From positions 1,054,001-1,118,000 of the forward strand of contig OZ242192.1 of assembly GCA_965205955.1 (NCBI GenBank): a DNA stretch of 64,000 nt. The letters run 5' to 3'. The position numbers and the translations under genes are program-made. Positions within the stretch are counted from its first letter, which is position 1. Each line of letters begins with the position of its first letter. The DNA comes from G965202915 sp965205955 (lineage in GTDB: Bacteria > Pseudomonadota > Gammaproteobacteria > Eutrophobiales > Eutrophobiaceae). Under the pieces are notes generated by a model that saw only the letters and a list, made by a program, of their open reading frames with translations, searched no databases and was not told where the DNA came from. Of the stretch, positions 27,506-37,177 are shown piece by piece.

Positions 27506-28309
27506 TTATTTCAGCCCCAGCACATCGCGCATATCATAAAGCCCGCTCTGTTTATCATGCAGCCATATTGCGGCTTTGACGGCGCCGCCGGCAAAGGTTT
27601 TTCTTGATGTGGCTTTATGGGAAATTTCAACCCGCTCGCCGGCAACCGCAAACAGTACGGTATGTTCGCCGACAATATCGCCGGCACGAATGGTTTCAAA
27701 GCCGATAGTATTTTTGTCGCGCTTTCCGGTGTTGCCTTTTCTGCCGTAGATTGCACATTCTTTTAATTGCCTCCCCAATTGATTCGCTATAATTTCTCCC
27801 ATCCTCAGCGAGGTGCCGGAAGGCGCATCTTTCTTTTCCCGATGGTGCGCTTCGATAATTTCTATGTCCGCCTCTTCGCCGATAACCCTTGCCGCCGTCT
27901 CCAGTAATTTAAAGCACAGATTAACGCCTATGCTCATATTGGGAGCAAATACTATGGCAATATCCCTGGAGGCATCATCAATCAATTGTTTTTGTGCCTC
28001 CGACAGGCCGGTGGTTCCGATGACCATATTCTTTTTGGCGGCGCGGCATTGTTCAACGGTGTCGGAGATTGATGCGGCCAGCGTAAAATTAATTAATACG
28101 TCAAATTGATCGACTGCCTTGGCTATATTATCGACTATCTTGATATCCTGCCGGCCCACGCCCGCGGACTCACCGGCATCCATGCCGATCATCGATGAAT
28201 TCTGATGCTCCACCGCCGCCGACAGCTTTACCTTATCGCTTTGCTGGCAAACCTGGATAATCGTTTTGCCCATTCGCCCCGCTGCACCGCATACTCCAAC
28301 TCTGACCAT
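27506..28309 (-). CDS. dapB: 4-hydroxy-tetrahydrodipicolinate reductase
   Basis: NAD(P)H-dependent reductase of lysine and diaminopimelate synthesis. An N-terminal Rossmann motif (VGVCGAAGRMGKTI), the VIGTTGLSEAQ loop near residue 100, and the substrate-binding EAHHREKKDAPSGTSLRMGE near 155-175 are diagnostic. It is 267 aa, as usual. It lies 50 bp downstream of dnaJ, the order found in Pseudomonas. The 28310-28359 gap contains a small near-palindrome (TAGCGAGTGCGCTA) but no convincing terminator. Confidence 0.97.
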   Translation of the reverse strand: MVRVGVCGAAGRMGKTIIQVCQQSDKVKLSAAVEHQNSSMIGMDAGESAGVGRQDIKIVDNIAKAVDQFDVLINFTLAASISDTVEQCRAAKKNMVIGTTGLSEAQKQLIDDASRDIAIVFAPNMSIGVNLCFKLLETAARVIGEEADIEIIEAHHREKKDAPSGTSLRMGEIIANQLGRQLKECAIYGRKGNTGKRDKNTIGFETIRAGDIVGEHTVLFAVAGERVEISHKATSRKTFAGGAVKAAIWLHDKQSGLYDMRDVLGLK

Positions 28310-28359
28310 CAGGCTTGTTCCTTATTCACCGAGTGTATTATATAGCGAGTGCGCTACTA

Positions 28360-29505
28360 TCAGGTAATGGAGTCAAAAAAATGTTTGACCCCGTCCAGCC
28401 AGGAGCTGGCTTTTGGGCTGTGCTTTTTTCCGTCGGCCTGCATACTTTGTTCAAATTGCTGCAACAGGCCTTTTTGATTACGGGTAAGATTGACCGGGGT
28501 TTCAACGATCACCCGGCAGAGTAAATCGCCTCTGGATGAGCTGCGCAATGATTTAACACCCTTTCCGCGCAGACGGAACAGTTTTCCGGATTGTGTTTCC
28601 GGATGGACACTGAGTTTGACCCGCCCGTCCAGGGTCGGCAGTTCCAACTCTCCTCCCAGGGCCGCCATCGTGAAACTGACCGGCGCATCGCAATAGAGAT
28701 CGTTGCCGTCTCTGGTAAAGAGCGGATGCTCGCTGACAATTACATGCACATAGAGATCTCCGGCCGGGCCTTTGTGTTCCCCGGCCTCGCCCTCTCCCGA
28801 CAGGCGAATGCGATCTCCGGTATCTACCCCTTCCGGCACCTTCACCGATATGGTTTTGTTATCACGAATACGCCCTTGGCCACGGCAGGCAGAGCAGGGG
28901 TCGGAAATGAACTTTCCTGCGCCCCGGCATTGGGGGCAGGTTTGCTGAACGGAAAACGGGCCTTGCTGCATTCGTACCTGTCCTGCGCCGCCGCAGGTGG
29001 AACAATCCGCAGGTGTACTGCCCTTCCTCGCGCCGGAACCGGCACAAGTATGACAAACCACCATCTTTGGTATACGCAGCTTTGCGGTTGTGCCGGAAAC
29101 CGCTTCTTCCAGACTCAATTCCAGATCATAACGAATGTCCGCACCGCGATAGGCGCGCTCACGGCTTTGCCCGCCCGCCCCGACATTGCCAAAGATATCG
29201 CTGAAAACGCTATCGAAAATATCACTGATCCCTGCTTCCTGGCTAAAACCGCCCCGGCCAAACCCGCCTGCGCCTGCCCCTACACCGGCATGCCCGAACT
29301 GATCATAGGCGGCCCTTTTTTGTTGATCGGATAATGCATCATAGGCTTCCTTGACTTCCTTGAAATGCCCCTCGGCTCGGTTGTCATCGGCATTGCGATC
29401 CGGGTGATATTTCATCGCCAAACGACGATAGGCTTTTTTTATTTCGTCGTCGCCGGCATTTTTTGAAACGCCGAGCACTTGGTAGTAATCTCGTTTATCC
29501 GCCAT
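28360..29505 (-). CDS. dnaJ: Chaperone protein DnaJ
   Basis: Hsp40 co-chaperone that delivers clients to DnaK and stimulates its ATPase. All four regions are present: the J domain with HPD near residue 33 (MKYHPDRN), a Gly/Phe linker (GVGAGAGGFGRGGFSQE), and four zinc repeats (CHTCAGSG, CSTCGGAG, CPQCRGAG, CSACRGQG) between about 145 and 210. A C-terminal substrate domain completes it. It is 381 aa, of normal length. It is separated from dnaK by 188 bp with a terminator-like hairpin, so it may have its own promoter. Confidence 0.97.
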   Translation of the reverse strand: MADKRDYYQVLGVSKNAGDDEIKKAYRRLAMKYHPDRNADDNRAEGHFKEVKEAYDALSDQQKRAAYDQFGHAGVGAGAGGFGRGGFSQEAGISDIFDSVFSDIFGNVGAGGQSRERAYRGADIRYDLELSLEEAVSGTTAKLRIPKMVVCHTCAGSGARKGSTPADCSTCGGAGQVRMQQGPFSVQQTCPQCRGAGKFISDPCSACRGQGRIRDNKTISVKVPEGVDTGDRIRLSGEGEAGEHKGPAGDLYVHVIVSEHPLFTRDGNDLYCDAPVSFTMAALGGELELPTLDGRVKLSVHPETQSGKLFRLRGKGVKSLRSSSRGDLLCRVIVETPVNLTRNQKGLLQQFEQSMQADGKKHSPKASSWLDGVKHFFDSIT

Positions 29506-29569
29506 CTAAACTTCTCTTCCGCATGTATAGTCAGCTACCACCGTTTTTTATTATTGCTTATGCAACAAA

Positions 29570-29595
29570 GCCCCAGGGCGGTTTTCCTCCGGGGC
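29570..29595 (-). terminator. Terminator-like hairpin between dnaK and dnaJ
   Basis: On the minus strand GCCCC (29595-29591) and GGGGC (29574-29570) close a stem with further GG/CC pairs inside. TTTGTT follows directly. It would end or attenuate transcripts leaving dnaK, lowering dnaJ relative to dnaK. The stem has internal mismatches, hence moderate confidence. Confidence 0.45.
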
Positions 29596-29693
29596 AGTAT
29601 ATATTTGTATAAGGGCCGGCTACCGGGTGATTTTGAAATGCTCAATATCCGATTGCACGCTGTATCTCGCATGTTGAATCATCGCCTGGGTTG

Positions 29694-31631
29694 CTATTTC
29701 TTGTTATCATCGACTTCTTCAAACTCGGCATCAACGACATTTTCATCACCGGCATTCCTGTTATTCTCCGGAGATGAGGCTTTATCGGCAGACGCTGCTT
29801 CACCGGATTGCGTCTGCGTAGCATGGGCGCGCTCGGCCAGCTTGCCGGAAAGCTCCGTCAACTTTTTGATCTTCTCCTCGATCTCTTCCTTATTATCCCC
29901 TTTCAATGCCTGTTCGACATCGGTGATTGCGGTTTCTATATCCTTTTTTTCCTGTGCTTCAATTTTATCGCCAAGCTCTTCCAGAGATTTTTTGGTCGCG
30001 TACACTATGTTCTCGGCCATGTTGCGTGATTCGATCAGCTGTTTTGCCTTGCGATCTTCCTCGGCATGAGCTTCGGCATCCTTGACCATATTGTCGATTT
30101 CTTCGTCAGATAAACCGCTTGACGCCTTGATAACAATAGACTGCGCCCTCCCGGTAGCCTTGTCCCGGGCGGAGACGTTAAGGATCCCATTGGCATCGAT
30201 ATCAAAGGTCACCTCTATTTGCGGCATGCCGCGCGGCGCCGGCGGTATATCGCTCAGATCGAAGCGCCCCAATGATTTGTTGCCGGTCGCCATTTCGCGT
30301 TCGCCCTGTAACACATGCACGGTGACGGCCGTCTGATTGTTTTCCGCGGTAGTAAACACTTCATTGGCCTTGGTCGGGATGGTGGTGTTTTTATCGATCA
30401 AGCGCGTCATCACGCCGCCAAGGGTTTCTATCCCCAGGGATAAGGGGGTAACATCAAGCAATAATATATCCTTGACATCGCCGCCCAACACACCGGCCTG
30501 AATCGCCGCTCCGATTGCAACAGCTTCATCGGGGTTTACATCCCGGCGCGGTTCCTTGCCAAAAAATTCCTGCACGGTTGACTGCACCCTGGGCATTCGG
30601 GTCTGACCGCCCACCAGAATGACATCGGTGATATCCGAGGTAGATACACCGGCATCCTGCAATGCGGTGCGGCAGGGTTCAATCGTGCGCTCGACCAGGT
30701 CTTCCACCAGGGATTCGAGTTTGGCGCGGGTCAGTTTGAGATTGAGATGCTTGGGACCGCTGGAGTCGGCTGTAATATAAGGTAAATTAACATCGGTTTG
30801 CTGACTGGATGATAATTCAATCTTGGCTTTTTCCGCCGCCTCTTTCAAACGCTGCAATGCCAGCGCATCATTATGTAAATCAAACCCCTGCTCTTTTTTG
30901 AACTCCTCACAGAGGAAGTCGATAATGCGCAGATCAAAATCCTCACCGCCCAGAAAAGTATCGCCATTGGTGGAAAGTACTTCAAATTGGTGTTCGCCAT
31001 CGATCTCGGCGATCTCGATAATCGATATGTCAAAGGTGCCGCCGCCCAGATCATACACCACTATTTTGGCATCGCCGCGCTTCTTGTCCATGCCATAGGC
31101 CAATGCGGCCGCAGTAGGCTCATTGATAATCCGTTTTACATCCAGTCCGGCAATACGACCGGCGTCCTTGGTCGCCTGGCGCTGTGAGTCATTAAAGTAG
31201 GCTGGAACGGTGATAACGGCTTCTTTCACCTCGGCGCCCAGATAATCTTCCGCGGTCTTTTTCATCTTCATCAATACCCGTGCGGCAATTTCCGGGGGGG
31301 CAATTTTTTTGTCCTTGATCTTGACCCAGGCATCGTCGTTATCCGCCTTGACGATCTCGTACGGCACCATATCGATGTCTTTTTGCACAACATCGTCGTT
31401 GAAACGGCGGCCAATGAGCCGTTTTACTGCAGACAGCGTATTTTTGGGATTGGTCACCGACTGGCGTTTGGCGGACTGACCGACAAGGACTTCTTCATCA
31501 TCGGTATAGGCCACAATAGACGGTGTGGTTCTGGCGCCTTCACTATTTTCAATAACCTTTGCCTGCCCGCCTTCCAATACGGCAACGCATGAGTTAGTTG
31601 TGCCAAGATCGATACCGATTATTTTACTCAT
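29694..31631 (-). CDS. dnaK: Chaperone protein DnaK
   Basis: Hsp70 chaperone. The 645-residue protein has the ATPase domain signatures IGIDLGTTNSCVAVLEGG (start), VYDLGGGTFDISIIEI near residue 200 and VILVGGQTRMPRVQ near 340. The linker DVTPLSLGIETLGG, a beta-sandwich substrate domain and a C-terminal lid ending in the acidic EFEEVDDNKK follow. A strong sigma-32-type promoter match lies upstream at 31692-31719. Confidence 0.98.
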   Translation of the reverse strand: MSKIIGIDLGTTNSCVAVLEGGQAKVIENSEGARTTPSIVAYTDDEEVLVGQSAKRQSVTNPKNTLSAVKRLIGRRFNDDVVQKDIDMVPYEIVKADNDDAWVKIKDKKIAPPEIAARVLMKMKKTAEDYLGAEVKEAVITVPAYFNDSQRQATKDAGRIAGLDVKRIINEPTAAALAYGMDKKRGDAKIVVYDLGGGTFDISIIEIAEIDGEHQFEVLSTNGDTFLGGEDFDLRIIDFLCEEFKKEQGFDLHNDALALQRLKEAAEKAKIELSSSQQTDVNLPYITADSSGPKHLNLKLTRAKLESLVEDLVERTIEPCRTALQDAGVSTSDITDVILVGGQTRMPRVQSTVQEFFGKEPRRDVNPDEAVAIGAAIQAGVLGGDVKDILLLDVTPLSLGIETLGGVMTRLIDKNTTIPTKANEVFTTAENNQTAVTVHVLQGEREMATGNKSLGRFDLSDIPPAPRGMPQIEVTFDIDANGILNVSARDKATGRAQSIVIKASSGLSDEEIDNMVKDAEAHAEEDRKAKQLIESRNMAENIVYATKKSLEELGDKIEAQEKKDIETAITDVEQALKGDNKEEIEEKIKKLTELSGKLAERAHATQTQSGEAASADKASSPENNRNAGDENVVDAEFEEVDDNKK

Positions 31632-31691
31632 AACTTTATCTCCGAAAAATTCACGATGTAATTGGTGCTAAGTAATATCCGATAAATAGCC

Positions 31692-31719
31692 ATATGTGGC
31701 CAAATTTCGGTTTTTCAAG
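31692..31719 (-). promoter_or_regulatory. Sigma-32 (RpoH)-type promoter of dnaK
   Basis: On the minus strand CTTGAAA (31719-31713), a 13-base spacer and CCACATAT (31699-31692) match the heat-shock consensus CTTGAAA / CCCCATNT at all but one position. Transcription would start near 31685, about 54 bases before dnaK. It gives dnaK a promoter separate from the CIRCE-controlled one before hrcA. Confidence 0.7.
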
Positions 31720-31725
31720 CCCGTC

Positions 31726-32379
31726 CTATTTTGCAACGATAACCATCGCCGGCCGCACCAGCCTGTCATTCAACTGGTAGCCTTTGCGCATCACTTCCAC
31801 TACTACACCGGCTCCCTGGCCTTCCGCCGCTCGCGTGGATACCGCTTCGTGCTGCTCGGGGTTGAATTTCTCTCCGTTGGGATCGATGGTTTGAATCCCG
31901 AATTTCTCTGCGACCCCGGTAAATTTCTTCAGGGTAAGATCGATACCCTCGCGCAAATCTGCAATATTCTCGGTGCTTTCAAAGGCTGAAAGGCCCTGCT
32001 CCAGGCTGTCAATGACCGGCAATAACTCATGTACAAATTTCTCCAGCGCATATTTATGCGCATTTTCTATGTCTCTGAAGGTGCGCTTGCGCAAGTTTTC
32101 CATCTCAGCCCGGGCGCGCAGCAGATTATCGGCCGTTTCCTGTTTTTGTGTTTCCAATGCCTGCTTCAGCGCCTCGATGTCGTCTTCAACTTCATCTCGT
32201 GCAGAGTCAACCGGCGCCTGCCCGGGCTCATCATTTACGCCGGCCGTCTCCATGCCATTTCCCGGGGCGGATACCCGCCCGTCATTTTCTACAGAAGGCC
32301 GATCTGCCTGAGCCGCCTCCGCCGGCGCGGATGCGTCCCCGCCATTCCCATCATCAATATCCCGTTGTTCTTTCGACAT
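31726..32379 (-). CDS. grpE: Nucleotide exchange factor GrpE
   Basis: Releases ADP from DnaK. A low-complexity acidic N-terminal third is followed by a long coiled coil (DDIEALKQALETQKQETADN, MENLRKRTFRDIENAHKYALEKF). The conserved C-terminal beta domain has FNPEQHEAVSTR and VVEVMRKGYQLNDRLVRPAMV. ATG 32379 (MSKEQRD) is preferred over 32391. It is 217 aa. It sits between hrcA and dnaK on the same strand. Confidence 0.96.
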   Translation of the reverse strand: MSKEQRDIDDGNGGDASAPAEAAQADRPSVENDGRVSAPGNGMETAGVNDEPGQAPVDSARDEVEDDIEALKQALETQKQETADNLLRARAEMENLRKRTFRDIENAHKYALEKFVHELLPVIDSLEQGLSAFESTENIADLREGIDLTLKKFTGVAEKFGIQTIDPNGEKFNPEQHEAVSTRAAEGQGAGVVVEVMRKGYQLNDRLVRPAMVIVAK

Positions 32380-32449
32380 AGCCATCCTCAAATTTAATGT
32401 AAAGAATCAAGAAAACTGCCTGTAAAAACCGCTATGGAGAAGGTGGGGA

Positions 32450-33502
32450 TTAATTTTTTGAATTCAAGGCCGAGCTCAGCATTCTTGCCGTGATATCGAC
32501 AATGGGAATTACCCGCTCATAATGCATTCGGGTCGGACCAATCACACCCAGCACGCCCAGGATCTGCCCGTCTTTTCCGTATGGCGAGGTGACGATACTG
32601 CAATTATCCAACACATCATAGCCGGATTCCTCGCCAATAAATATCCGGACACCATTGGCATTGATCGATTGCTCCAGCAGATGAAGAATATCCCGTTTCT
32701 GATTGAAGGAGTCGAATAATTTCTTCAATCTATTCAGATCACACAATTCCGATGCCTCCATCAAGTTGGTCTGCCCGGAAAAAACCAGGTCATCATCGGC
32801 ATCATCATGCGCAAATACCTTTTGCGCCATCTCGATGGCCGTTTGCATCAACTGGTTGACATTATTCTTGATCTGCTCCAGCTCCTTCAGAATTTCTGAG
32901 TGCACTTTGGTCAATTCCTCACCGGCAATTATCTGGTTCAGGTAATTGGACGCCTGCTTTAACTCGGCGGAGGAATAGGGGCGGGCGGTGTAGATAATAC
33001 GATTCTGTACCTCCCGGTCATTGATTACCAGAATAACCAGAATGCGGTTATCGGAGAGGGTGACAAACTCGATTTGCTGCACTACGGTCTGTTTCACCCT
33101 CGGAAGCATCACCACCCCGGCAAGTTGAGTAATACTGGATAATATGTTTGAGGTGCGCTCCGGTAATGATGATATATCCTTTTGCGATTCAAACTCTTTT
33201 GCAATTTTCCCCACATCGAAAAAATCGAGGGTTTCAATATTCAACAGGGAATCGACAAACAAGCGGTAGCCCTTGGCAGTAGGCACTCTTCCGGCGGAAG
33301 TGTGAGGGGAATGCAATAATTCCAGCTCTTCCAGATCAGCCATTACATTTCTGACCGTGGCCGGGCTAAGCTTAATGTCCGAATCTCTGGCAAGCGTGCG
33401 CGAACTCACCGGCTGACCATCCTTTATAAAATGCTCAACCAGAGACTTGAAAAGCAGCAGGCTTCTGTCATTTAAATCTGACAAATCGGAAGATAGGGCC
33501 AT
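32450..33502 (-). CDS. hrcA: Heat-inducible transcription repressor HrcA
   Basis: Repressor that binds CIRCE operators and is kept active by GroEL. An N-terminal winged helix (LLFKSLVEHFIKDGQPVSSRTL, LSPATVRNVMADLEELELL, HTSAGRVPTAKGYRLFVD) is followed by GAF-like and dimerisation regions (FIGEESGYD, CSIVTSPYGKDGQILGVLGVIGPTRMHYERVIPIV). The start is ambiguous among TTG 33511, ATG 33508 and ATG 33502; the last has GAG nine bases upstream. About 350 aa. Its own operator lies at 33540-33566. Confidence 0.97.
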   Translation of the reverse strand: MALSSDLSDLNDRSLLLFKSLVEHFIKDGQPVSSRTLARDSDIKLSPATVRNVMADLEELELLHSPHTSAGRVPTAKGYRLFVDSLLNIETLDFFDVGKIAKEFESQKDISSLPERTSNILSSITQLAGVVMLPRVKQTVVQQIEFVTLSDNRILVILVINDREVQNRIIYTARPYSSAELKQASNYLNQIIAGEELTKVHSEILKELEQIKNNVNQLMQTAIEMAQKVFAHDDADDDLVFSGQTNLMEASELCDLNRLKKLFDSFNQKRDILHLLEQSINANGVRIFIGEESGYDVLDNCSIVTSPYGKDGQILGVLGVIGPTRMHYERVIPIVDITARMLSSALNSKN

Positions 33503-33536
33503 CAGCATCAACTCATAGAGTTAGACAACATAACAA

Positions 33537-33565
33537 AACATAGCACTCTATCCCGGTCAGTGCAA
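33537..33565 (-). promoter_or_regulatory. Promoter of hrcA
   Basis: On the minus strand TTGCAC (33565-33560), 17 bases, and TATGTT (33542-33537) each match four of six consensus bases. The CIRCE-like element spans the interval between them, so HrcA binding would block RNA polymerase directly. Confidence 0.55.
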
Positions 33566-33566
33566 T
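33540..33566 (-). promoter_or_regulatory. Degenerate CIRCE operator (HrcA site)
   Basis: On the plus strand ATAGCACTC, nine bases, CAGTGCAAT. The CIRCE consensus is TTAGCACTC-N9-GAGTGCTAA. The left arm matches eight of nine and the right arm six of nine; the arms pair with each other at seven of nine positions. The exact nine-base spacer and its place before hrcA make the assignment strong despite the decay. Confidence 0.75.
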
Positions 33567-33681
33567 ACTCGTATCAAACCCGTAATGAGCGAAACTTCTA
33601 CAGGAAGGCCTTACTGCCCCGTACAGGCATCGTGCCACCCCCTGTAAAGCTGGTTCTCCGGCTGCCTCAGGCCAAGGCCCT

Positions 33682-36600
33682 TCAGGTGATTTTCGCATCG
33701 GCTGCGCTTATGGCGCCGTTGATTTCATCCGCTCTGGCAACCATGCAATACTGCCACCTTCCGTGGCTGCCCTCGGCGTTGACGGCGGCCACCCAGCGCT
33801 CGGCGGCGACTTGCTTGATGTCCTTCAGCGGGTCATACCCTTTGGTTTCCAAAATCAGGGTGTGCTTTTCATCCGGTTGCAGGCGAATGAGAAAATCCGG
33901 TACATAGTCGTGCATCTCGCCGTTGTGGAGATAGGGAATGCCAAAACCCATCCCTTCGTTTTTAGCGAAGGCGGAAACCTGCGGGTGCCGGTCGATACGG
34001 TACGCAGCGGACTGCTCAAGCCGTTTGGTATCCGGCACCACGGCGTTGATGTGGCTTTTTATCACCGGATAAGGCGTGCGTTTGGTGTAAAAATCCACGT
34101 CCGCCGTTGAGCCGGGACCGCGCAGACGCTCATAGCGCGGCAGTTCCGGGGTTTCTCCGGCGGACTCGTCCGGTCTGATGTTTTCCAACAGACTCTCGAT
34201 GATCCAGCCGTAATAAGGAGAAAGAAAAACATCTTTTTTGTCTGCCGGAGAAGACGCGGACACCTTTTCGGTGATGCAGGCGTATACGATCTGAAACAAT
34301 TGTCGGAACAAGACATTCGGCGGCAACGCGCAGCCGTCGTCTTGCGCGTAATTGCGGGTCAATGCCCCCGCCATTTCATACATTCTTTGCTGCAAGCGCA
34401 TCTGTTGCCGGAATTCCTTCAGCGATGCTGCCGTCACCTTTCCGGGGCCGCTCAACGACGGGCGGCCCTGGTTATCAGGCAAAGCCGCTTTCATTTCGAT
34501 TTCCGGGGGGATTTTTTCGGGGTCAACATTCAACCTCGGCAGCTTGGTAAAATCGCAAAACAGGCGACTTCGCACCGCCTGTCGATACCCCTCCACGCGC
34601 GGGAACGTGATCGCATAATCTTCTTTTCCGGGCAACGCATAGATGTGATGACGGGTCGGTTTGGGCTGCGGTTCACGGTTTTTCACCTTGACCGTGAAGG
34701 CGGACAACGGCACGCCCAGCACCGAGGCCACTTCCTCGTGCATCAGCCCGTCCTCGCCGACTTCGTAGGAAGCGCGCCGCAGCCCGCGCCCGATAACCTG
34801 TTCGCACAGCAACTGCGACATGAAAGGGCGCAGCCCGATAATGTGCGTGACGGTGCTGCAATCCCAGCCTTCGGTGAGCATTCCCACGCTCACGATGCAA
34901 CGGACGTCGCGCCCCGGCGGGTGTTGGTCGCGCTTCAACTTCTCGGCCAGGCCCGCAAAACCGTCGGGGTATTGCGCCCGCTTCTGGCTGTCCTGCGGCC
35001 AGTCTTTTTTGCCGATGGTGTCCAGCGTATACCGCATCCAGCGGCTCTCGTCGCTCTTTGCGGCGCCGCTGTCGATTTCCGCCTGTATATTGGAATACAC
35101 ACAAATGGTGTTTTGCTGTTCCGTGCTGTTTTGTAATCCGGGCAGGTTCGCCGGTGGAATGACAGGGGTCGGCGGGCGGTTTTCAGCCAGCCATTCATAG
35201 ACAATTTTCGCCAGTTTTTTGGTTTTGCAGATGATGATAAAAACCGGCGGTCGGGGGTCATCCGATTGCGCCAGCTCCTGGCGCAGTTCCTCCCACATGC
35301 CGCCCATCATGGCGATTGGCGTGTGGGCGTATTTGAGTATCGCCTCCGGTTTGGCGCCGGTTTTCTTGCCGCCGCGTTCGCCCGCCGTCAGTTTCGGCAG
35401 GATCCACCTCCAGATATTGAAATAGCCGGGCACATTGGCGCCGCTGGAATCGCGCACCGCCAATTCCGGGATTTTCACCAGCCCCGATTCAATCGCGTCC
35501 TGCAGATCAAAATTGCTGACCGTCCACGGAAAAATGCGGTTGGTGTCTTTCCCCGCCTTGCCGAGAAAATACGGCGTTGCCGAGAAATCGGCGCAAAAAT
35601 TGATGCCGCGCAGTTTGTGTACCCGATCCAACCCGTCCACCCAGACCGTGGCTTCCTTGTAATAATTTTCCGCCGTTTCTTCATCGCCGAGCATATCGGC
35701 GTCGCTGTCATCATCGTTGGCCGGGTGCAGACGGTAGGCATGATGCGCTTCGTCGTTGAACACCAGAATATTGCGCCGCGTTCCCAACTCACCGTCCAAA
35801 ATGCGCCGCACAAGAGCGGCATCCGTTTCGATGTATTTTTCGGATTCGATCTCGACTTTTTTCAGCGCCTGGTTTTTATCGCGGGTCTCACCGACTATCC
35901 GCAAAAGCCCCAGTGCGCTTTGTTTGCGCACATTCTCTTCGCTCATATATCGCTTGCCGTGTGCGGTCGTGGTTTTGTCGCCGATATGCACAATTTCACG
36001 GACCACCACGCGCCGCCCGGTTTTGACCACCTTGCTGCCGGCCTGCGTATTGCGTGGCTCAAACACATGCCAGTTGGTGGTATGGACCCGCCCCTGTGTC
36101 AGTTGCGGCATCAGCGTCGGCGGCACCAGATCGCGGGTGCGGTAAAGGCTGGCCTCGCCTTTTTTCGGGTCCAGCTCCGCCAGCCGGTCACGAATCGTCA
36201 CATTCGGGCAAACGACCAGAACCGCATCGGAAAAACGCTTGTCCTTCCTGTTGTTGACCTTGTTCAGTATGCTCCACGCCGCCAGCATGGCCATGACCGT
36301 GGTCTTGCCGGTTCCGGTTGCCATGCGGCAGCACCGGCGGCGGAAAGCCTCAAAGCCCTCTTTTCGTTTCTCTTCCCCGGGCGGGTCTGCCGGGATGCTG
36401 ATGCCCTGCAAAAAATCCTGGCGCGCCTCGGTCAGGAAGATAATCGTCTCCGCGGCCTCCAGTTGTGCAAAAAACAGCCGCTGCCCTCGCCCCTCGCGCC
36501 ACCAGTAGTTCAGCAACTCCATGGTCACGCGGCTCACCCCGCCTTCACCGCGCAATGCCAACGGTCGCCATTCGGCCAGTTTCCGGCGAATGGAAGAAAC

Positions 36601-36798
36601 CGCACTTAATTCCAATTCATAACCGACGTCACGCTCGCTTTGTTCATCGGTTTTCGTCCCGGGCTTCAAATACATATAGGTCGGCATCCGCCGCCCGTCT
36701 ATTTTTTCCGCCGGCTCGTGCTCGTGGATTTTCCAATGGCAGGCCGGCTCCTCGTAGGGGGAGTTGATGATCGGGTGTTGGACTTCGGAGGCGGGCAT
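33682..36798 (-). CDS. Type III-like restriction helicase-nuclease (Res)
   Basis: A 1038-residue DEAD/DEAH helicase-nuclease. Walker A MATGTGKTTVMAML lies near residue 160, the Walker B/DEAH box FNDEAHHAYRL near 348, and helicase motifs GMLTEGWDCSTVTHIIG and QVIGRGLRR near 640-670. Near 970-985 PDFLIRL and LILETKG form a PD-(D/E)xK nuclease signature. This is the make-up of Res subunits, which translocate and cut unmodified DNA together with a Mod methyltransferase. The matching mod gene is at 41597-44272, at the other end of the same operon, with four genes between. It begins 23 bp after the DUF4276 gene. The 115 bp between its end and the hrcA promoter hold no gene. Confidence 0.85.
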   Translation of the reverse strand: MPASEVQHPIINSPYEEPACHWKIHEHEPAEKIDGRRMPTYMYLKPGTKTDEQSERDVGYELELSAVSSIRRKLAEWRPLALRGEGGVSRVTMELLNYWWREGRGQRLFFAQLEAAETIIFLTEARQDFLQGISIPADPPGEEKRKEGFEAFRRRCCRMATGTGKTTVMAMLAAWSILNKVNNRKDKRFSDAVLVVCPNVTIRDRLAELDPKKGEASLYRTRDLVPPTLMPQLTQGRVHTTNWHVFEPRNTQAGSKVVKTGRRVVVREIVHIGDKTTTAHGKRYMSEENVRKQSALGLLRIVGETRDKNQALKKVEIESEKYIETDAALVRRILDGELGTRRNILVFNDEAHHAYRLHPANDDDSDADMLGDEETAENYYKEATVWVDGLDRVHKLRGINFCADFSATPYFLGKAGKDTNRIFPWTVSNFDLQDAIESGLVKIPELAVRDSSGANVPGYFNIWRWILPKLTAGERGGKKTGAKPEAILKYAHTPIAMMGGMWEELRQELAQSDDPRPPVFIIICKTKKLAKIVYEWLAENRPPTPVIPPANLPGLQNSTEQQNTICVYSNIQAEIDSGAAKSDESRWMRYTLDTIGKKDWPQDSQKRAQYPDGFAGLAEKLKRDQHPPGRDVRCIVSVGMLTEGWDCSTVTHIIGLRPFMSQLLCEQVIGRGLRRASYEVGEDGLMHEEVASVLGVPLSAFTVKVKNREPQPKPTRHHIYALPGKEDYAITFPRVEGYRQAVRSRLFCDFTKLPRLNVDPEKIPPEIEMKAALPDNQGRPSLSGPGKVTAASLKEFRQQMRLQQRMYEMAGALTRNYAQDDGCALPPNVLFRQLFQIVYACITEKVSASSPADKKDVFLSPYYGWIIESLLENIRPDESAGETPELPRYERLRGPGSTADVDFYTKRTPYPVIKSHINAVVPDTKRLEQSAAYRIDRHPQVSAFAKNEGMGFGIPYLHNGEMHDYVPDFLIRLQPDEKHTLILETKGYDPLKDIKQVAAERWVAAVNAEGSHGRWQYCMVARADEINGAISAADAKIT

Positions 36799-37030
36799 TG
36801 TCAGCTATTTTGTGCGTTCAATCAGGTTACTAATAGTCTAATGCCATTGACTACATGATTAAAACTGGTTGATGTATTTTTGTTTATGTCCATGTGCTGC
36901 GGCACTGTTCTTGCCGCCTTGTTTTTATTGAAGCCCTTTACAATCTTCTGTAATTCGTCGCTCGGTCTGACAATAGAATCCGGGTTCCGATAGCGCGGTT
37001 TATTTTTATATCGGGCGGCTTTAAACTTAA

Positions 37031-37045
37031 GGAACATCTGATTAA
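37031..37045 (+). repeat. IS5 inverted repeat, left end
   Basis: GGAACATCTGATTAA, facing into the element. It is 11 of 15 identical to the opposite end, and marks the element boundary next to the TTAA target copy. Confidence 0.8.
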
Positions 37046-37177
37046 CACATGAAAACTTTAGTTTCAATGCGAAACGCTCTTTTACTATTCAGATATGTGG
37101 CATTGATGCCGATGAACTCGACTCAAAAAGCGCTGTTTCACCGCCTCCGGGGCTTTTCTTCCCCCATCCCACTTTTT

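Noticed and set aside
28331..28356. Terminator between dnaJ and dapB
   Set aside because: TAGCGAGTGCGCTA is only a partial palindrome and no T-run follows on the minus strand.
31640..31690. Second CIRCE element before dnaK
   Set aside because: On the minus strand only one half-site (TTAGCACC) is present, with no matching arm nine bases on.
35266..36609. 447-codon open frame on the plus strand
   Set aside because: It is antisense to the res gene, whose helicase and nuclease motifs are all on the minus strand. The plus-strand product has no family character and is rich in His and Arg, as antisense frames of GC-rich genes are.
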